NCBI GenBank assembly: GCA_030686995.1
Contig: CM060687.1
Location: 164,013,323 to 164,077,322 of the forward strand
Length of the DNA: 64,000 nucleotides
Direction of reading: 5' to 3'
Source: Artemisia argyi
Taxonomy: Eukaryota > Streptophyta > Magnoliopsida > Asterales > Asteraceae
Part shown: positions 22,339 to 34,667 of the stretch, one piece after another
Numbering within the stretch: the first letter of the stretch is position 1
Layout of the letters: each line of letters opens with the position of its first letter
The notes under the pieces: model-generated
The model's input: only the letters and a program-made list of their open reading frames with translations
Databases searched by the model: none
What the model was told of the DNA's origin: nothing
Position numbers and translations under genes: made by a program

Positions 22339-22432
22339 CATGATGCGAGTATGCATATGCAGTTCTCCAAGTGTAAATATGGTCGCCTGCCTTGATTTCA
22401 CTTGGATCAACACGGTGCGAGAGATAACCCAT
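22339..22432 (-). CDS. LRAT-domain protein, exon 1
   Basis: Codes [20 protein letters not shown] and on to YSHH, residues 1-31, plus the first base of codon 32. KAGDHIYTW and SHHG are the conserved LRAT start and the His-containing active-site motif. The donor GT at 22338-22337 follows CATCATG, and splicing to 20855 restores HHGIYVG. The start codon is fixed by the conserved MGxLSxxV beginning. The 1.48-kb intron holds a (CATA)n array and a Harbinger-type MITE. Confidence 0.88.
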
Positions 22433-22656
22433 TTTTATCTATTTGATAATTTCACAATGCCTTTTGAGAGAGATAGAGAATATTAAGATGAAAGACTCAC
22501 TACTCAAGTGGAAAAGAAAGAGAAAGAAACACTGTCTACTTGTCTGGTATCCCTCTTTTGCTTTTATTCTTGATACCCACAAAACACGGAAATGATTTGC
22601 CAAGTGTGATCGGGTACATAAACTTTTTGAAACTTTAATATAAAAACACGATTCGA
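22433..22656 (-). promoter_or_regulatory. Probable LRAT promoter and 5' untranslated region
   Basis: Upstream of the LRAT start codon the minus strand has a CT-rich leader (TTTCTTTCTCTTTCTTTTCC, about 22510-22530) and a TTTATATTAAAG candidate TATA box near 22640, about 200 bp before the ATG. Position and composition only. Confidence 0.4.
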
Positions 22657-22738
22657 TATAGACCAATTAGATAGTTTTCTCGCAAAAGAGTTTAGGGTAT
22701 AGACCAGTTAGATAGTTTCCTCGCAAAAGAGTTTAGGG
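22657..22738. repeat. 41-bp tandem duplication
   Basis: Two near-identical units, each with TAGATAGTTT, CTCGCAAAAGAG and TTTAGGGT. Confidence 0.8.
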
Positions 22739-23118
22739 TCAGTTTGGTTTGTGTGTGGGTTTATATTATGATTTGAATTTGTACTTAGGATCCATTTGGT
22801 CGGTGGGTTTTGGATTTGAATTCGAGATTGATGATAAAATTTATTGTTTGGTATGTAAAAATGAGTCCCAAATTAAAATGAGGGACAATGATTTGCATGG
22901 CTAAAGATATACCTAACAGTAAGATTGTGACCCTTAGAGCATGCACAACAATAATGTGAAGCTCACGTTAAGGGGGTTTTAACCCAGCGTTAACCTCGCG
23001 TTATGGATGTGAGGTCTTGCGTTAAGGCCGTGTTAACGCGGTGTGTGAAAGCCTTAACCCGGCATTAAGGTGCGTCAAGATCACACGCAACGATCACGGT
23101 ACCAATTGACCATTAAAA

Positions 23119-23156
<38 letters not shown>

Positions 23157-23411
23157 ACCGATCGATCCTTACTATTGTTGTCTTCTTTACTTTTTTTATT
23201 TTTTCAGATTTTTCTGACAACTTTTTTTATTTGTGATTATGAGTGCTACCGTGATATTAACGATGTTTTACTTAAAAAGTTACTTTGATATTAGTAAAAA
23301 AACTTAATATCACTGTTTTCTTATTACGATATTAAGAAAACTTACGGTGATACAAAAAAATAAACGGTGATATTAGTAAAAATTTATATCATCATTTATA
23401 AAAAAAAGTGA
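22739..23411. other. Decayed MITE pieces and T35 tract
   Basis: GAGCATGCACAAC near 22937 is the inverted match of GTTGTGCATGCTC near 61756. AAAATGAGTCCCAAATT near 22857 recurs near 62086. These look like remnants of one element family. A T35 run lies at 23121-23155. No gene seen. Confidence 0.45.
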
Positions 23412-23413
23412 TA

Positions 23414-25263
23414 CTACATCCGTCCCAAAATATAAGTTCAGTTTGACTTTTTGTATCGAACTTTAACCCTAAATATTTTTGTTTGCTCAAATTGCAGATT
23501 TCGTCCCAAATAGTTTAAAATAGCATAAAGCGTCCCTAAATCAAACCTTTTGGCAAATTTTGGTCCTTAGCTTTAACTGCCGTTAAGTACATTCCGTTAG
23601 AATTTACACGTTAGCCCTTTTAGCCAACAATTCTTGCAGCGTTCATCCTTTTAACTAACGTCCGTTATAATTGAAAAAAATCGGTTTTATACGTTCATTT
23701 TCGTTCATTTTTTTTCGATTTCGTCCGCTTGTCTTATGTTTTTATACGTTTTCACCCATTTTTATACGTTTTCATCAATTTTTATACGTTTTAGTTTGTT
23801 TTTATACGTTTTCGCCCGTTTTACATACGTTTTTATATGTTTTCATCTGTTTTCGGCCATTTTTATATGTTTTTGTCCGTTTTTATACGTTTTTGTTCGT
23901 TTTTATACGTTTTCGCCCGTTTTTATACGTTTTCATCCGGTTTCGTCCATTTTTATACGTTTTCGTCTGGTTTTATACCTTTTCATACGTTTTTAATCGT
24001 TTTCATTCGTTTTTACATGTTTTCGCCCCTTTTTTCAATTTTTATACGTTTTCGCCCGTTTTTCTTACATTTTTATACATTTTCGTCCCTTTTCATCCAT
24101 TTTCATTCGTTTTTATACATTTTCATCCATTTTCGTCCATTTTTATACGTTTTCATTTATTTCCGTCTGTTTCTCTTATGTTTTCGCCTCTTTTTATATA
24201 TTTTCATCCATTTTTATACGTTTTCGTCTATTTGTATACATATGAAAACGGGCAAAAACGTATAAAAACAGAAGAAAGCATATAAAATGGGCGAAACCGT
24301 ATAAAAATGGACGAAAACATATAAAATGGCAAAAAACAGATGAAAACGTATAAAAACATAAGAAAAATTGGATAAAACGGACGAAAACGAATAAAATGGA
24401 TGAAGGCGTATAAAAACAGACGAAACATATTAAATGGCCGAAAATGGAAGAAAACGTATAAAAACGTAAGAAAAACGGGGCAAAAATGTATAAAAACAAT
24501 TGAAAATGTATGAAAATGTATAAAAATGGACGAAAACGTATGAAAATGTAAGAAAAACAGGCGAAACGAATAAAACAAATGAAAACGATTAAAAAATGTA
24601 TGAATAGGTATAAAACTGGACGAAAACATATAAAAATGGACGAAAACGGATGAAAACGTATAAAAACAGGCGAAAACGTAAGAAAAACGGGAGAAAACGT
24701 ATAAAAACGGGCAAAAACGTATAAAAATGGCCGAAAACAGATGAAAACGTATAAAAACGGGCGACAACGTATAAAAATTTAAGTAAAACGGGCGAAAACG
24801 TATAAAAAAACAAAAATGTATAAAAATTGATGAAAACGTATAAAAACGTAAGACAAACGGACGAAAATGAACGTTTAAAAACCGATTTTTTTCAATTATA
24901 ATGGACGTTAGTTAAAAGGATGAACGCTGCAAGAATTGTTGGCTAAAAGGGCTAACGTGTAAATTTTAACGGAATTTACTTATCGGCAGTTAAAGCTAGG
25001 GACCAAAATTTGCCAAAAGGTTTGATTTAGGGACGATTTTGGCAATTTTAAACTATTTGGGACGAAATCTGCAATTTGAGCAAACCTTAGGGACGATTTT
25101 TACAATTAACTCCTTGATGAAAATTATAACAAATGAAAATACATATAAAACACTATCAATTTATATATTTTGCATAAAGTATTATATAATACAACAAAAA
25201 ATATTTAATGTCAAAGTTCAAGTAAAAAAGTCAAACTGGACTTATATTTTGGGACGGGGGGAT
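23414..25263. mobile_element. Stowaway-like (Tc1/Mariner) MITE split by a foldback element
   Basis: The left end CATCCGTCCCAAAATATAAG and the right end, read on the other strand as CCCCGTCCCAAAATATAAG, are the familiar Stowaway-type termini. They are followed by matching TTCAGTTTGACTTTTT-type arms and bounded by TA at 23412-23413 and 25264-25265. The two halves are held about 1.6 kb apart by the foldback inserted in them. Confidence 0.75.
23482..25084. mobile_element. Giant foldback element FB1 built of 20-bp tandem repeats
   Basis: The two halves are reverse complements, meeting near 24240. Outer arms carry TTTGCTCAAATTGCAG, TTCGTCCCAAATAG, AATTTTGGTCC and CGTTAGCCCTTTTAGCC-type blocks. The inner arms are arrays of about 20-bp units of the form TTTTTATACGTTTTCGTCCG, complementary across the centre. 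No transposase or target duplication was seen. Long open frames here, full of FYTF/FIRF, are products of the repeat and not genes. Confidence 0.85.
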
Positions 25264-25295
25264 TATTTGTAAAAGAAAATGACATTATGTGATAT

Positions 25296-25341
25296 CAAGA
25301 TCTGATCTTGACCTTTTTACCAAAGTCAAGATCAGATCTTG
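25296..25341. repeat. 17-bp perfect inverted repeat
   Basis: CAAGATCTGATCTTGAC and GTCAAGATCAGATCTTG separated by 12 nt; each arm is itself partly palindromic. Confidence 0.85.
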
Positions 25342-25640
25342 ACTTTTGTAAAAAAAAATCAAAATCAGACGCTAATATCACAATACCTTTAACGATGAAA
25401 ATGATTTTTTTTTGAAAATTTTTCAGCGATTCTTAATTATTTGTTCTCCTCTTTATTTTTTTAATTTTTTCAGATTTTTTTTAAGTTTTTTTTAGAAAAA
25501 AAGCTAATATGATATTAACGATTTTGAAAAAAGACGGGATATTTACGATCATGCCACTCCGCCTTTTTTAGATGATTGACTAGATGGAGGGCTGAGATTC
25601 ATCTGTACCGTCCGCCCTAAAATCCAAAAACGTATCGGAT

Positions 25641-25642
<2 letters not shown>

Positions 25643-25683
<41 letters not shown>
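25643..25683. repeat. (TA)n(CA)n microsatellite
   Basis: Compound dinucleotide tract abutting the Helitron-type end. Confidence 0.95.
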
Positions 25684-25712
25684 TAGGCTTCTAAGCCCGC
25701 CCATCGGGCGGG
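25684..25712 (-). mobile_element. Helitron-type 3' terminus
   Basis: Read on the minus strand: a 7-bp GC hairpin (CCCGCCC with GGGCGGG, loop GAT), a 9-nt spacer, then CTAG followed by a host T. Hairpin plus CTRR before T is the usual Helitron 3' end. The element would extend to the right; its 5' TC end was not found, so length and content are unknown. Confidence 0.55.
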
Positions 25713-27306
25713 AATGACTTGTAATTATAGTTTGTATGCTTTTAGTTAACATAGTTGATGAGTGACAATTTTTAAGATAAAGTTTAGTATTATTTTAAAG
25801 GATGTTATGCAAATAATGTAGCTTAATCATTGTTCAACTTAATAACAAAACCAGTAGCTTTATACATATTATCGACAATTCACAGTTAGATGGAATTAAA
25901 CATTCATTAATAGTAAGTCTTCACTTTGATCGGTTTGTAGCAAGTACTCTAAGTAGTTAATACTTGCTTAAGCTACAATCAAGAAAAGGACAATATCCAA
26001 GTCCTTAATGTTAGACAAAAAGCATATATGATTAACAACTTTCAAGGGCCGTTAGACCGACTAAAATTAATATACAAATAAACATTTGAACATGCAATCA
26101 AAGAGAAGCAACAAAAGAAACATTACTGTTAGAAATCGCTAATACATATCCACAATAGATGTGCTCAAGTCATCTATTTGGGTTAGGTGGTGATGACACT
26201 TCCCATTTCTACCAAAGAGATTTGAACGCCTTCGTATAGAGCACTAAGAATAAAGAACACGGTATTATGTTATATTTGATCTAAACTAATTAAAAAATGA
26301 TAAATGCACATCAAAATAACAACAGAGGGAATAAAAACCAATCATCTAATTTTATTACAGTGCATCCGGATTAACAACTACTACAAAATTCATTGGTAAT
26401 TTTGTATCTTAAAGAGCAAAAATTACTCCGAAGTAATGTCTTGGTCTTCTAATTGTCCATATTTCATGTAATTATGCTTTTGGCTTTTATCTATTTAAGA
26501 ATATCTTAAAAAGCCAAAACATATCAGCTAAGCCTCTTTTCATGTGAAGTTAACTAATGGGCATATTGCCTCTATAGCTTTCTATGTACAAAGTACCGTT
26601 TTTAATCTTTACAAGCAACCCTCTGCCTACAGGGGTGAGCATGCATCCTTCGAATGCTATTGAATCTCATTCAGATATCGATGAGGAGAAAGTTGGAGTA
26701 CTTCTATTAAGTTTCTGAGGCCCAGACACGATTAACGATGTTCAGCCCTTTTTGTAAAGTCTATTTGCAGACCCTGTATCTTCGTTATAAGTAGTGCCAT
26801 TTCTATATGAGTGTAGTGCTAACTTATTTCATCTTCCTAATGTACGTATAATGTTGAAATGTTATGGCAGGATATCACCTCAGCTCTTAGGGCAGCAAAG
26901 AGTAAAGAAGCGCATTGCTATTGCTTCGATTAAGGGTTGGTTCACGTCTAAGAAAAATAACAGATCATCAGTACAATATTACATTTTGGACATCTTGCAC
27001 GGTGGTTGTTTTGTATCAAAATATTAACCTCTAGACAGAGCCACAGGCTTAAGATACCCTTAAAAGATTAAAATATACAACAGTAATGTTCATTAAAAGC
27101 CGCTCAAAAACTACAACAACTATTTTCTCTCGCTTACAAAAGTTTGTATGGCCTGCATGCTTACATACAGGGTCACTGGATGGGCATTCAAATCGCCTAC
27201 ATCTAGTGAATCCCTACAGACAAATTGGCACCTAACTTTTTTACTTTGTATAATGTAATTATCTTTAAGAATGAGCTATGAGATCAAGCAAGACTGATGA
27301 ACGTAC
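25713..27306. other. Unassigned AT-rich sequence
   Basis: No convincing gene, tRNA or repeat end. Possibly the body of the Helitron whose 3' end is at 25684. The 77-codon frame at 26794 has no recognised family. Confidence 0.4.
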
Positions 27307-27409
27307 CTCCTATGTCATCCATGTTTCTCCTTGTAACCCGATAGTATGTTTCACATGATTGAGTAAATTCTGACACGCAGCTTCCCTGACAAACCTTAGC
27401 TTTGCTTGT
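27307..27409 (-). CDS. Possible isolated exon, unknown Cys-containing protein
   Basis: On the minus strand an acceptor CAG (27412-27410) and a donor GTACGT (from 27306) bound 103 nt open in the phase that reads TSKAKVCQGSCVSEF and, further on, YYRVTRRNMDDIG. Four Cys are spaced among acidic and aromatic residues, giving protein-like composition. No family is recognised and no neighbouring exons were found, so it may be a captured gene piece. Confidence 0.3.
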
Positions 27410-27587
27410 CTGAATAGCAAAAAATGCCGGTAAGACTAACAAATTAAAGTGTTGCACTTAAGAAAATATAATTAAAACATACCCATTAAAAATGTCAAAT
27501 TAAAGTGTTGCACTTAAGAAAATATAAAGTATAGTAAACCATGTTGTAACATATGCATTAGTGATGTGATATTGTGGTGTGTGCATC

Positions 27588-27882
27588 CAGGGGCGGACCT
27601 ATATATTGGGTTTGGGGTGGCAGGGCCCCCCATGGCTAGCCAAAAAAATAAGATTTTATTGTATTTTTCTTTTAATTTTGATCTTTTTTCCGAAAGTGCC
27701 CCCCACCTATATACTAAAATCCAACATTCAATACTCTCAAACCTTATAAATCATTCATCTCCAAGTAAGACTACTTAATTTATCATTTCGATCATACTTT
27801 TTTCGTCCGCATTTTGTTGCTATTGTTAAAAAAAATAAAAAAATAAATGCCCCCACGTCTTGTGTTCCTAGGTCCGCCACTG
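27588..27882. mobile_element. hAT-type MITE
   Basis: 295 bp with ends CAGGGGCGGACCTA and, on the other strand, CAGTGGCGGACCTA. The flanks TGTGCATC and TGTGCATA are an 8-bp duplication with one mismatch. It shares a terminal family with the element at 61859-62054. Confidence 0.8.
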
Positions 27883-27890
27883 TGTGCATA

Positions 27891-29120
27891 TCTTTTTGTG
27901 CCGTGAATATCAATTCCCATGTAAAAATAAGATAATCACCTTAAAAATAGAGAGCGGCACAATCCAGGTTATATCATAAGATAACATGTTCATATATCAA
28001 CTCAGTTAAAATAACCACGTGATTAATAATGGCTTTAGACTATAAATGAAGAAACAATTTTTTTTAACCTAAAGTCTTTTAACGCAACCAATGTCATTAA
28101 TATTGTTTGATTTCAAAACACATTGATAGATAAATCAATATTAGACGCAAATCCAGGTACCCGGCCTCTAAGTGAAATACGTAAAAAGAAAATATCATAA
28201 ACAATCGTATTTGCAAACACACATTAACTTAACCCTGCCCATTTAAATGTATTTAAATGTAAGACACTGCAAGGTTAATCATGGTTGTTGAAATGAGTTT
28301 AAAAAGTTATTTTAAAGTTGTTATCTACTTTTTTTTTATCTTCTCAATTTCATACGTGGCACTTACATTCATGCTTTTTAGTTAAATGAAAAATCTCACA
28401 TTCATGAATACTATAAGAATACATTAAATAAGAAGAAGATGAACATAAAAAGTGATACTTTAAATCTTACATTCATGAATACTATAGGAATACATTAAAT
28501 CTTACATTCATCAATCAATATTTTTCTATTTCTTACATTAAATTAGGTTTGTTGTTTTAAAACACCTAATTCAAAAGGGTAACTGTAGCCATATACTCCT
28601 CCTGGTAAATGTAATAAGTAAATGACTTGTATATTATGAAAGATGTCACTAAAAGCAACATATACGTATACACAAATGGAGATTAAACATTTTACAAATA
28701 AATTTGCACATGCGGGTAGCCGGTTAAAGGGTATAAAATACTTCAAAGTTAGATAAATAAAATTGCCAAAGTATTTTTATTAAACTTAGTTTTCTATCCT
28801 GCATGTAAGTAACATTTAAAATACACATATTCCAAATGCATCCTTGTTAGTATTACAATAAATAGTTTAAAATATACTATGCCATTTCCATTAGAAGCTC
28901 TTCAAAGGTACAAATACCAATTAGGCTACAAATCCTTCATTCCTTACAACATGTCTGCAAAGTCTTAGGGAGACAAATAATGCAAGTAATCCAAGTATAT
29001 GGCATAAAGAAATGCACCAATGAGCAACTTGGTTTATTGTCATTCATCAATATGTTCAACAAAATATAAAATAGCAGATGATCGATCAAGAAAAAATTCA
29101 TTTAGCTCCTCATCTTTTCC
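27891..29120. other. Unassigned AT-rich sequence
   Basis: Nothing recognised apart from short local duplications such as AAATCTTACATTCAT near 28460-28510. Confidence 0.4.
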
Positions 29121-30371
29121 TTGATTAAATCTTCATATGCAAAGAACGCAGTTCAAAATCATCTCGAAAGAGGATGTCCACTATCTGTTGAAGATGACTC
29201 ACATCACATAACATCGTTGGATAAAACTTTTACGTGTGTATTTTATGGCTTCCAAAACAATGCTTACTGGTTTGCAATCTGGTACACAAACTCTAAAGAC
29301 CAAACTGTTATTTGGTCATCTAACCGTAGCAAACTTGTCAATGATCGAGGCTCAAAGTTGACACTTCGAAGAAAATGAGCCATGGTTTTGACGGATGTCG
29401 ATGGCACAATTGTGTGGGAGACCAACACAACGTCTACATATATAAGTATAGCAATGTTGCTTAATACAGGTAATTTCATATTAAAGAACCAAAATAATGA
29501 TATTGTTTGACAAAGCTTTGATTATCCTACTGATACTCTTTTGCCTTCTTAGACACTAACAAAAAGCAAAAGCTTGATTTCTGCTTCTAGGAAATCTAGT
29601 TTTGAATCTCGATTTTATGGTTTAATGTATAGTATTATTAATGTGTTAACACTCGTATATGATGGCCCAGAAATATCTAGTGGGTACTGGCCTAGTCCTG
29701 ATCTTGGCTTTAACGTTTGGGCTTTTGGACGAACCTCTTTTAATAGTAGCAGAATCACATCTTTTACTGATTTGGGTGTGTTTAATTCAAGTGATCGGTG
29801 GTATTTTATTGCTATGGATATGGGTTATGGAATAAAAAGAATACTAACTTTAGACTATGATGTTAGCTAGCTCAAATTTTATAGCTTGAACGATTCAAAT
29901 GGATTATGGTTGGTTTCATGGCAAGCTATTGCACAACCATGTCATATTCATGGATATTGTGGAAGGAACAGAATATGTGTTCATGGAGAAAACCTTGAAT
30001 GTGTATGCCCGCCTGGTCATGAGCGAAATGACCATACTGATCTAAGCCAGGGTTGTAAGCCTTATTTCAACCAAATATGTGTAGACTCAACAAAATTTGA
30101 ATTTGTTGAAATGCTAAATACAGATTACTATGGATTTGATCTAAACTTCTCGTCGCCAATTTCTTACGAATCTTGTAGGGACATTTTCTTAGGAGATTGC
30201 AGATGTGGAGCATTTAATTATAGACTAACAAGTGAAGGTCTTTGTTTCACTAAAAGTGCCCTCTTTAATGGCTACCGATATCCTAATTTCCCACGAACCA
30301 CCTATTTGAAAGTACCTATTTGTACGAAAACACCAAACGCAAGCACTACCACTTCATATGAGATTTACTGA
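29121..30371 (+). pseudogene. G-type lectin S-receptor-like kinase fragment, copy 1
   Basis: The extracellular part of a ZmPK1-like receptor kinase. A B-lectin domain comes first (RGCPLSVEDD, FAIWYTNSKDQTVIW and, in another frame, GTIVWETNTTS). Then come the S-locus glycoprotein part (ISSGYWPSPDLGFNVW), an EGF-like stretch (CHIHGYCGRNRICV, LECVCPPG) and a PAN/apple-like Cys region (ESCRDIFLGDCRCGAFNY). Several stops and frame changes occur, for example after LTLRRK near 29379 and before the segment at 29574. The transmembrane and kinase parts that should follow are absent. It is a dead, truncated gene. Confidence 0.85.
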
Positions 30372-30569
30372 TGATTTTTATTTATATTTTAATGGCACTT
30401 TGCCAAAAATGAAAACAATTATTGGGTAAGGCATAAAAAAACACTACAATACACAAGTTAATAACATACCTCTTGTGCCTTGTTCTTGCAGTGTTGTTAT
30501 CTCACTAAAATTAAACAATCTCTATCATTGGACGAACCAAATTTAGACTAATGATGCATTCTGTAACCA

Positions 30570-30776
30570 TTAACGCAGATTGCTCTTAGCCTCAAGAGTT
30601 GATTTTTTAGCCTCTTTTAATTTTGCTACCTCTTGTTTATAATCATGATAACATTTCTGGTGGCATGGTGACATTTGTGGAGAGTTTGACATCATCGTTG
30701 AGAAGTTTCTGAACGAATCCAATTTAAGTGAGCCTCGGAACATTCCATTAGGCCCGCTTTTATATCTAATTTGCAC
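30570..30776 (-). pseudogene. Unidentified gene fragment, copy 1
   Basis: A minus-strand frame starting MQIRYKSGPNGMF, continuing with SPCHQKCYHDYKQEVAKLKE and a Lys/Glu-rich helical tail. The same fragment recurs at 55636-55869 as part of a tandem duplication. I cannot name the family; its composition and the better conserved second copy suggest a real coding origin. The sequence around it (30372-31146) matches 55466-56226. Confidence 0.4.
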
Positions 30777-31146
30777 AACAACGTATGATCACCCTATGGC
30801 AATATTGCGTTTCCAAACTTACAAAGATGTTTACACAGATCTTCTACAATTTTAATTTTATCATCAAAGTTGGAAACATTAGTATTTATTAGTGAATCAT
30901 GTGTAATAACCTGGATTGTGAACTCCAAATACATGTGTATCGTCACTTGACCACTACCTACCACCGCCTACCACTGCCACAATATATGTCTCACATCACT
31001 TTGTCTCCTTCACTTCGATTCGTCGGAAAATTATCTGAGATTAAAAATGGGCGAAATACAATGTTAGCACATGAACACTAAAATTGAGGCTATCAGATAC
31101 TAACGAAAAGGGAGAATACATACCCAGCACATTAGAAAAAGGCATA

Positions 31147-31811
31147 TCATTGGGTGTGGGAGACAAACACAACGTCTACATAAATAAGTATAGCAGTGTT
31201 GCTTAATACAGGTAATTTCGTATTAAAGAACCAAAATAATGATTTTGTTTGGCAAAGCTTTGATTATCCTACTGATACTCTTTTGCCTTCTTAGACACTA
31301 ACAAAAGGCAAATGCTTGATTTCTGCTTCTAATTATGGTTTGATGTTTAGTATTATTAATGTGTTAACACTCGTATATGATGGCCCAGAAATATCTAGTG
31401 TGTACTGGCCTAGTCCTGATCCTGGCTTTAACGTTTGGGCTTTTGGACGAACCTCTTTTAATAGTAGCAGAATCACATCTTTTATTGATTTGGGTGTGTT
31501 TAATTCAAGTGATCAGTGGTATTTTATTGCAATGGATATGGGTTATGGAATAAAAAGAATACTAACTTTAGACTATATATGATGTTAGCTAGCTCAGATT
31601 TTATAGCTTGAACGATTCAAGTGGATTATGGTTGGTTTCATGGCAAGCTATTGCACAACCATGTCATATTCATGGATATTGTGGAAGGAACGGAATATGT
31701 GTTCATGGAGAAAACCTTGAATGTGTATGCCCGACTGGTTATGAGCGAAATGACCCTACTAATCTAAGTCAGGGTTGTAAGCCTTATTTCAACAAAATAT
31801 GTGTAGACTCA
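31147..31811 (+). pseudogene. Receptor-kinase fragment, copy 2, 5' part
   Basis: A near-identical repeat of 29404-30082, lacking the first 300 bp of copy 1. Stops occur in the S-locus region, and the copy adds ISSVYWPSPDPGFNVW and an EGF-like part (CHIHGYCGRNGICV). It is cut at ACTCA 31807-31811 by RT3; the reading continues at 55177 after the insertion. Confidence 0.85.
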
Positions 31812-34573
31812 TGATTGGTCCTAAACGGTCAACTAAGTTGAACAGGTGATGGTCAACCAAGCCCAACGTCTAAAACCAACTAACCAAGGAGTACAGTGTA
31901 TTCCCGGGTCGTTATGACCTAGCGAGGCAAGCAATTGTATTTAAAAACGTTTAAAGTGATTGGACGATTTAACAGGAGGATTAGAAATTTGATTTAAATG
32001 ATTATACTACGAGATTATGATTGAAAATAACTTAGAAATACTATTATAACAATTACTGATGATCAGATAACCTAAAACGTAAGTTAAACCTAAAAACGCG
32101 CGTTTGAATTTAAATAAAACGCGAACGCGCGAAATAAAAAGTGAAACGTGAGCAAATAAAGTCCTATGAAGGTGAAAATTATATTTTTACAATCCTAATG
32201 ACATAAGAAAATTTTTGGAAAATTAAAATTATTTTTACCACTATTTAATTAATTACTAATTATTAATTACTTTTTAATTAACTAAATTATACTAATTATT
32301 AATTAATTATGAAAATTAACTAGAAAAATGAAAATTAAATTTAGAAAAATCTAAAATATTATAAAACTAATTTTAAAACAGAAAACCTATTTTTTCTACT
32401 TTTTAATTATTTATTATTAATTTAAATCTATTTATTTAATTAATTTAAACTAAATTAAATTATATAAAGTACTAAATCAAATGAGAAAAATCTGAAAAAA
32501 TTCCTAAAATTATTTTAACCTAAAAGGAACCTAAGAAAAATTTAAAAATGAGAAATGCTTATGAATAAGTAGAAAAATAAGCCAAATGGCTTAAATAGAA
32601 GCTATCACTTTATTTATTTTTGTCTTTTTCTTAATTTTCTTTTACAAAACTCTTAAGCTACTGAAAATATGAAACTTTTGTAAAGGTACTTTCTTTGGAA
32701 CTCAGAAATAAGCCTTGTGCAAGCTAATAAGCTCAACAGTGGACTTATGAGCTTAAATTGGATTCTGAGGCTAAAAAAAACTAAGTACAGATCACAAGCT
32801 ACACCTAATTGATGACAATAAGTTGAATGGTACAGAAGTTAACACAATTACACTAAAACAAACAAGTGAAAAGGCTGAGATAAGCTAACAATCAAAATAA
32901 GCTAAGTTCCAAAAAACTGAAAACCAAACAAGCCTTAACAGGCAACTGCAGTCTATTGTGGGGCCCACAGGAAAGACCCAGGGTCCAAAATAAGCTTGGA
33001 GCTTAAAAGTTCACCCAGTGGGCTTTCCAAAATGCCCACAAACTAAGGATAAGCTTTAGTATAAACCAAGGAGAGGGCTAGGGCATGAGATCTGGTCACT
33101 ACTGAACCAGTGTATGGTTCAGTGTTGAATTTTGGAAAATCCACAAGCCTCAAGCTCATCCAAGGGTTGCATAAACTTGGGAGGTTTCACAATAAGTCAG
33201 AGAGACTTGAGTGATTAAAAATAAGATGCTAGGAGAAGCTTGTGCAACCCTATGAGCACCAACAGTTGATGAAAATAGGCTTTAAGTGAGAAGTTGGAAT
33301 AAGCAGTGATGACAATTAAGCACAAGTGTTCAACCAAAAGCAAACACATCTAAATGCTATCTCAGGCAATCAAAATAAGCAAGCAATAACAATCACAAGG
33401 CTGGAATCACATAGAATTTAGAGTCAACAAGCTTAGTTATACACTGATGCACAAGCAGAAATGGTGGCTAATGGGGGAACTTTGGAGCTAAAATAAGCCA
33501 AAATAATAAGCTAACAAAGCCAAACTAAGCATGGATCAAGCTAGATAAGCCAGCAAACTTCACAAAATACCAAATCTCAAGCAAGATACTCAAATAATGA
33601 GCAGGGTGTGAGTAAAAGGAAAATGGGTCAAACTGTGGACAAGGGAGATTGCTTCCCCTGCAGGTTGTTTTAAGCAATTAGATAAGCCTAGAGAAAAATC
33701 TCGAAGATAAGCTGATTGTGGGATTTTGTTGTTTAGGTGGGATACTTTTATCACAATAAATTCCAATGTCTGATTCACACCACAAAATTCCAGAAAAATC
33801 TCACAAGAAATGAGTTTTCTGCATAAACAAGGAATTTTGACTTTTGAGATTTTTGCAAAGGGTTGACTAAAATGAAATTTGGTTAACCACAGATGCTTGA
33901 ATGATGTTTATTTGAACTAAATCAAGCCAATTCTAGCAAGCAAATCTATTTTTGAGTTGAATTCAAAGATTTGGAACACCAATTCACTAACAGTTAGGCT
34001 GTTGCTGATTGGATGTTCAATTTGGACTTTTTCCATAAAATTGACCAAGGAGATGGTCACTGTGGACTAAACTGAGCTTAAGAACAATAAACAAGCAAAC
34101 CCTAACCCCTAGTAACAACAACAACAACTCAGCTCAAATGCTTCTTCCAAACACCCCTTAATGACCCTAGTTATGAGATTTTCAAAGACTATAAAGGATT
34201 CAGTCCATTAAGTCATATTATGATGAAGTGGGTACATTCAGGCTCAAAAACACAACTAATAACAATAATTAACCATAACTACCTATAATCTCATTTAAAC
34301 AGTTGAGATGAAATTTTAGTTAAAACTCAACATAACTATGAAACATGAATAAGAACTTAGCTAAATACTATTAACAAAACATATTAAGTAAAGATAAACA
34401 GTAAATAATTCCTAATGAATTATGCTACAATATAATTGAAAAACTAAAGAAATTGCTCACAAAGTGCTTTCCTGCAATAACCTGAGACCATGAACCACAA
34501 ATCTCTTCATAATACTCCCCATGGAGTTCTAGACCACTGATTTCAGCTCCTTCGTCTTCTCTTCCTCTTCTCT

Positions 34574-34667
<94 letters not shown>

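Noticed and set aside
23671..24813. Several long reading frames rich in FYTF/FIRF, up to 204 codons, on both strands
   Set aside because: They are translations of the 20-bp tandem arrays of FB1; all frames and both strands give similar words, and there is no protein family.
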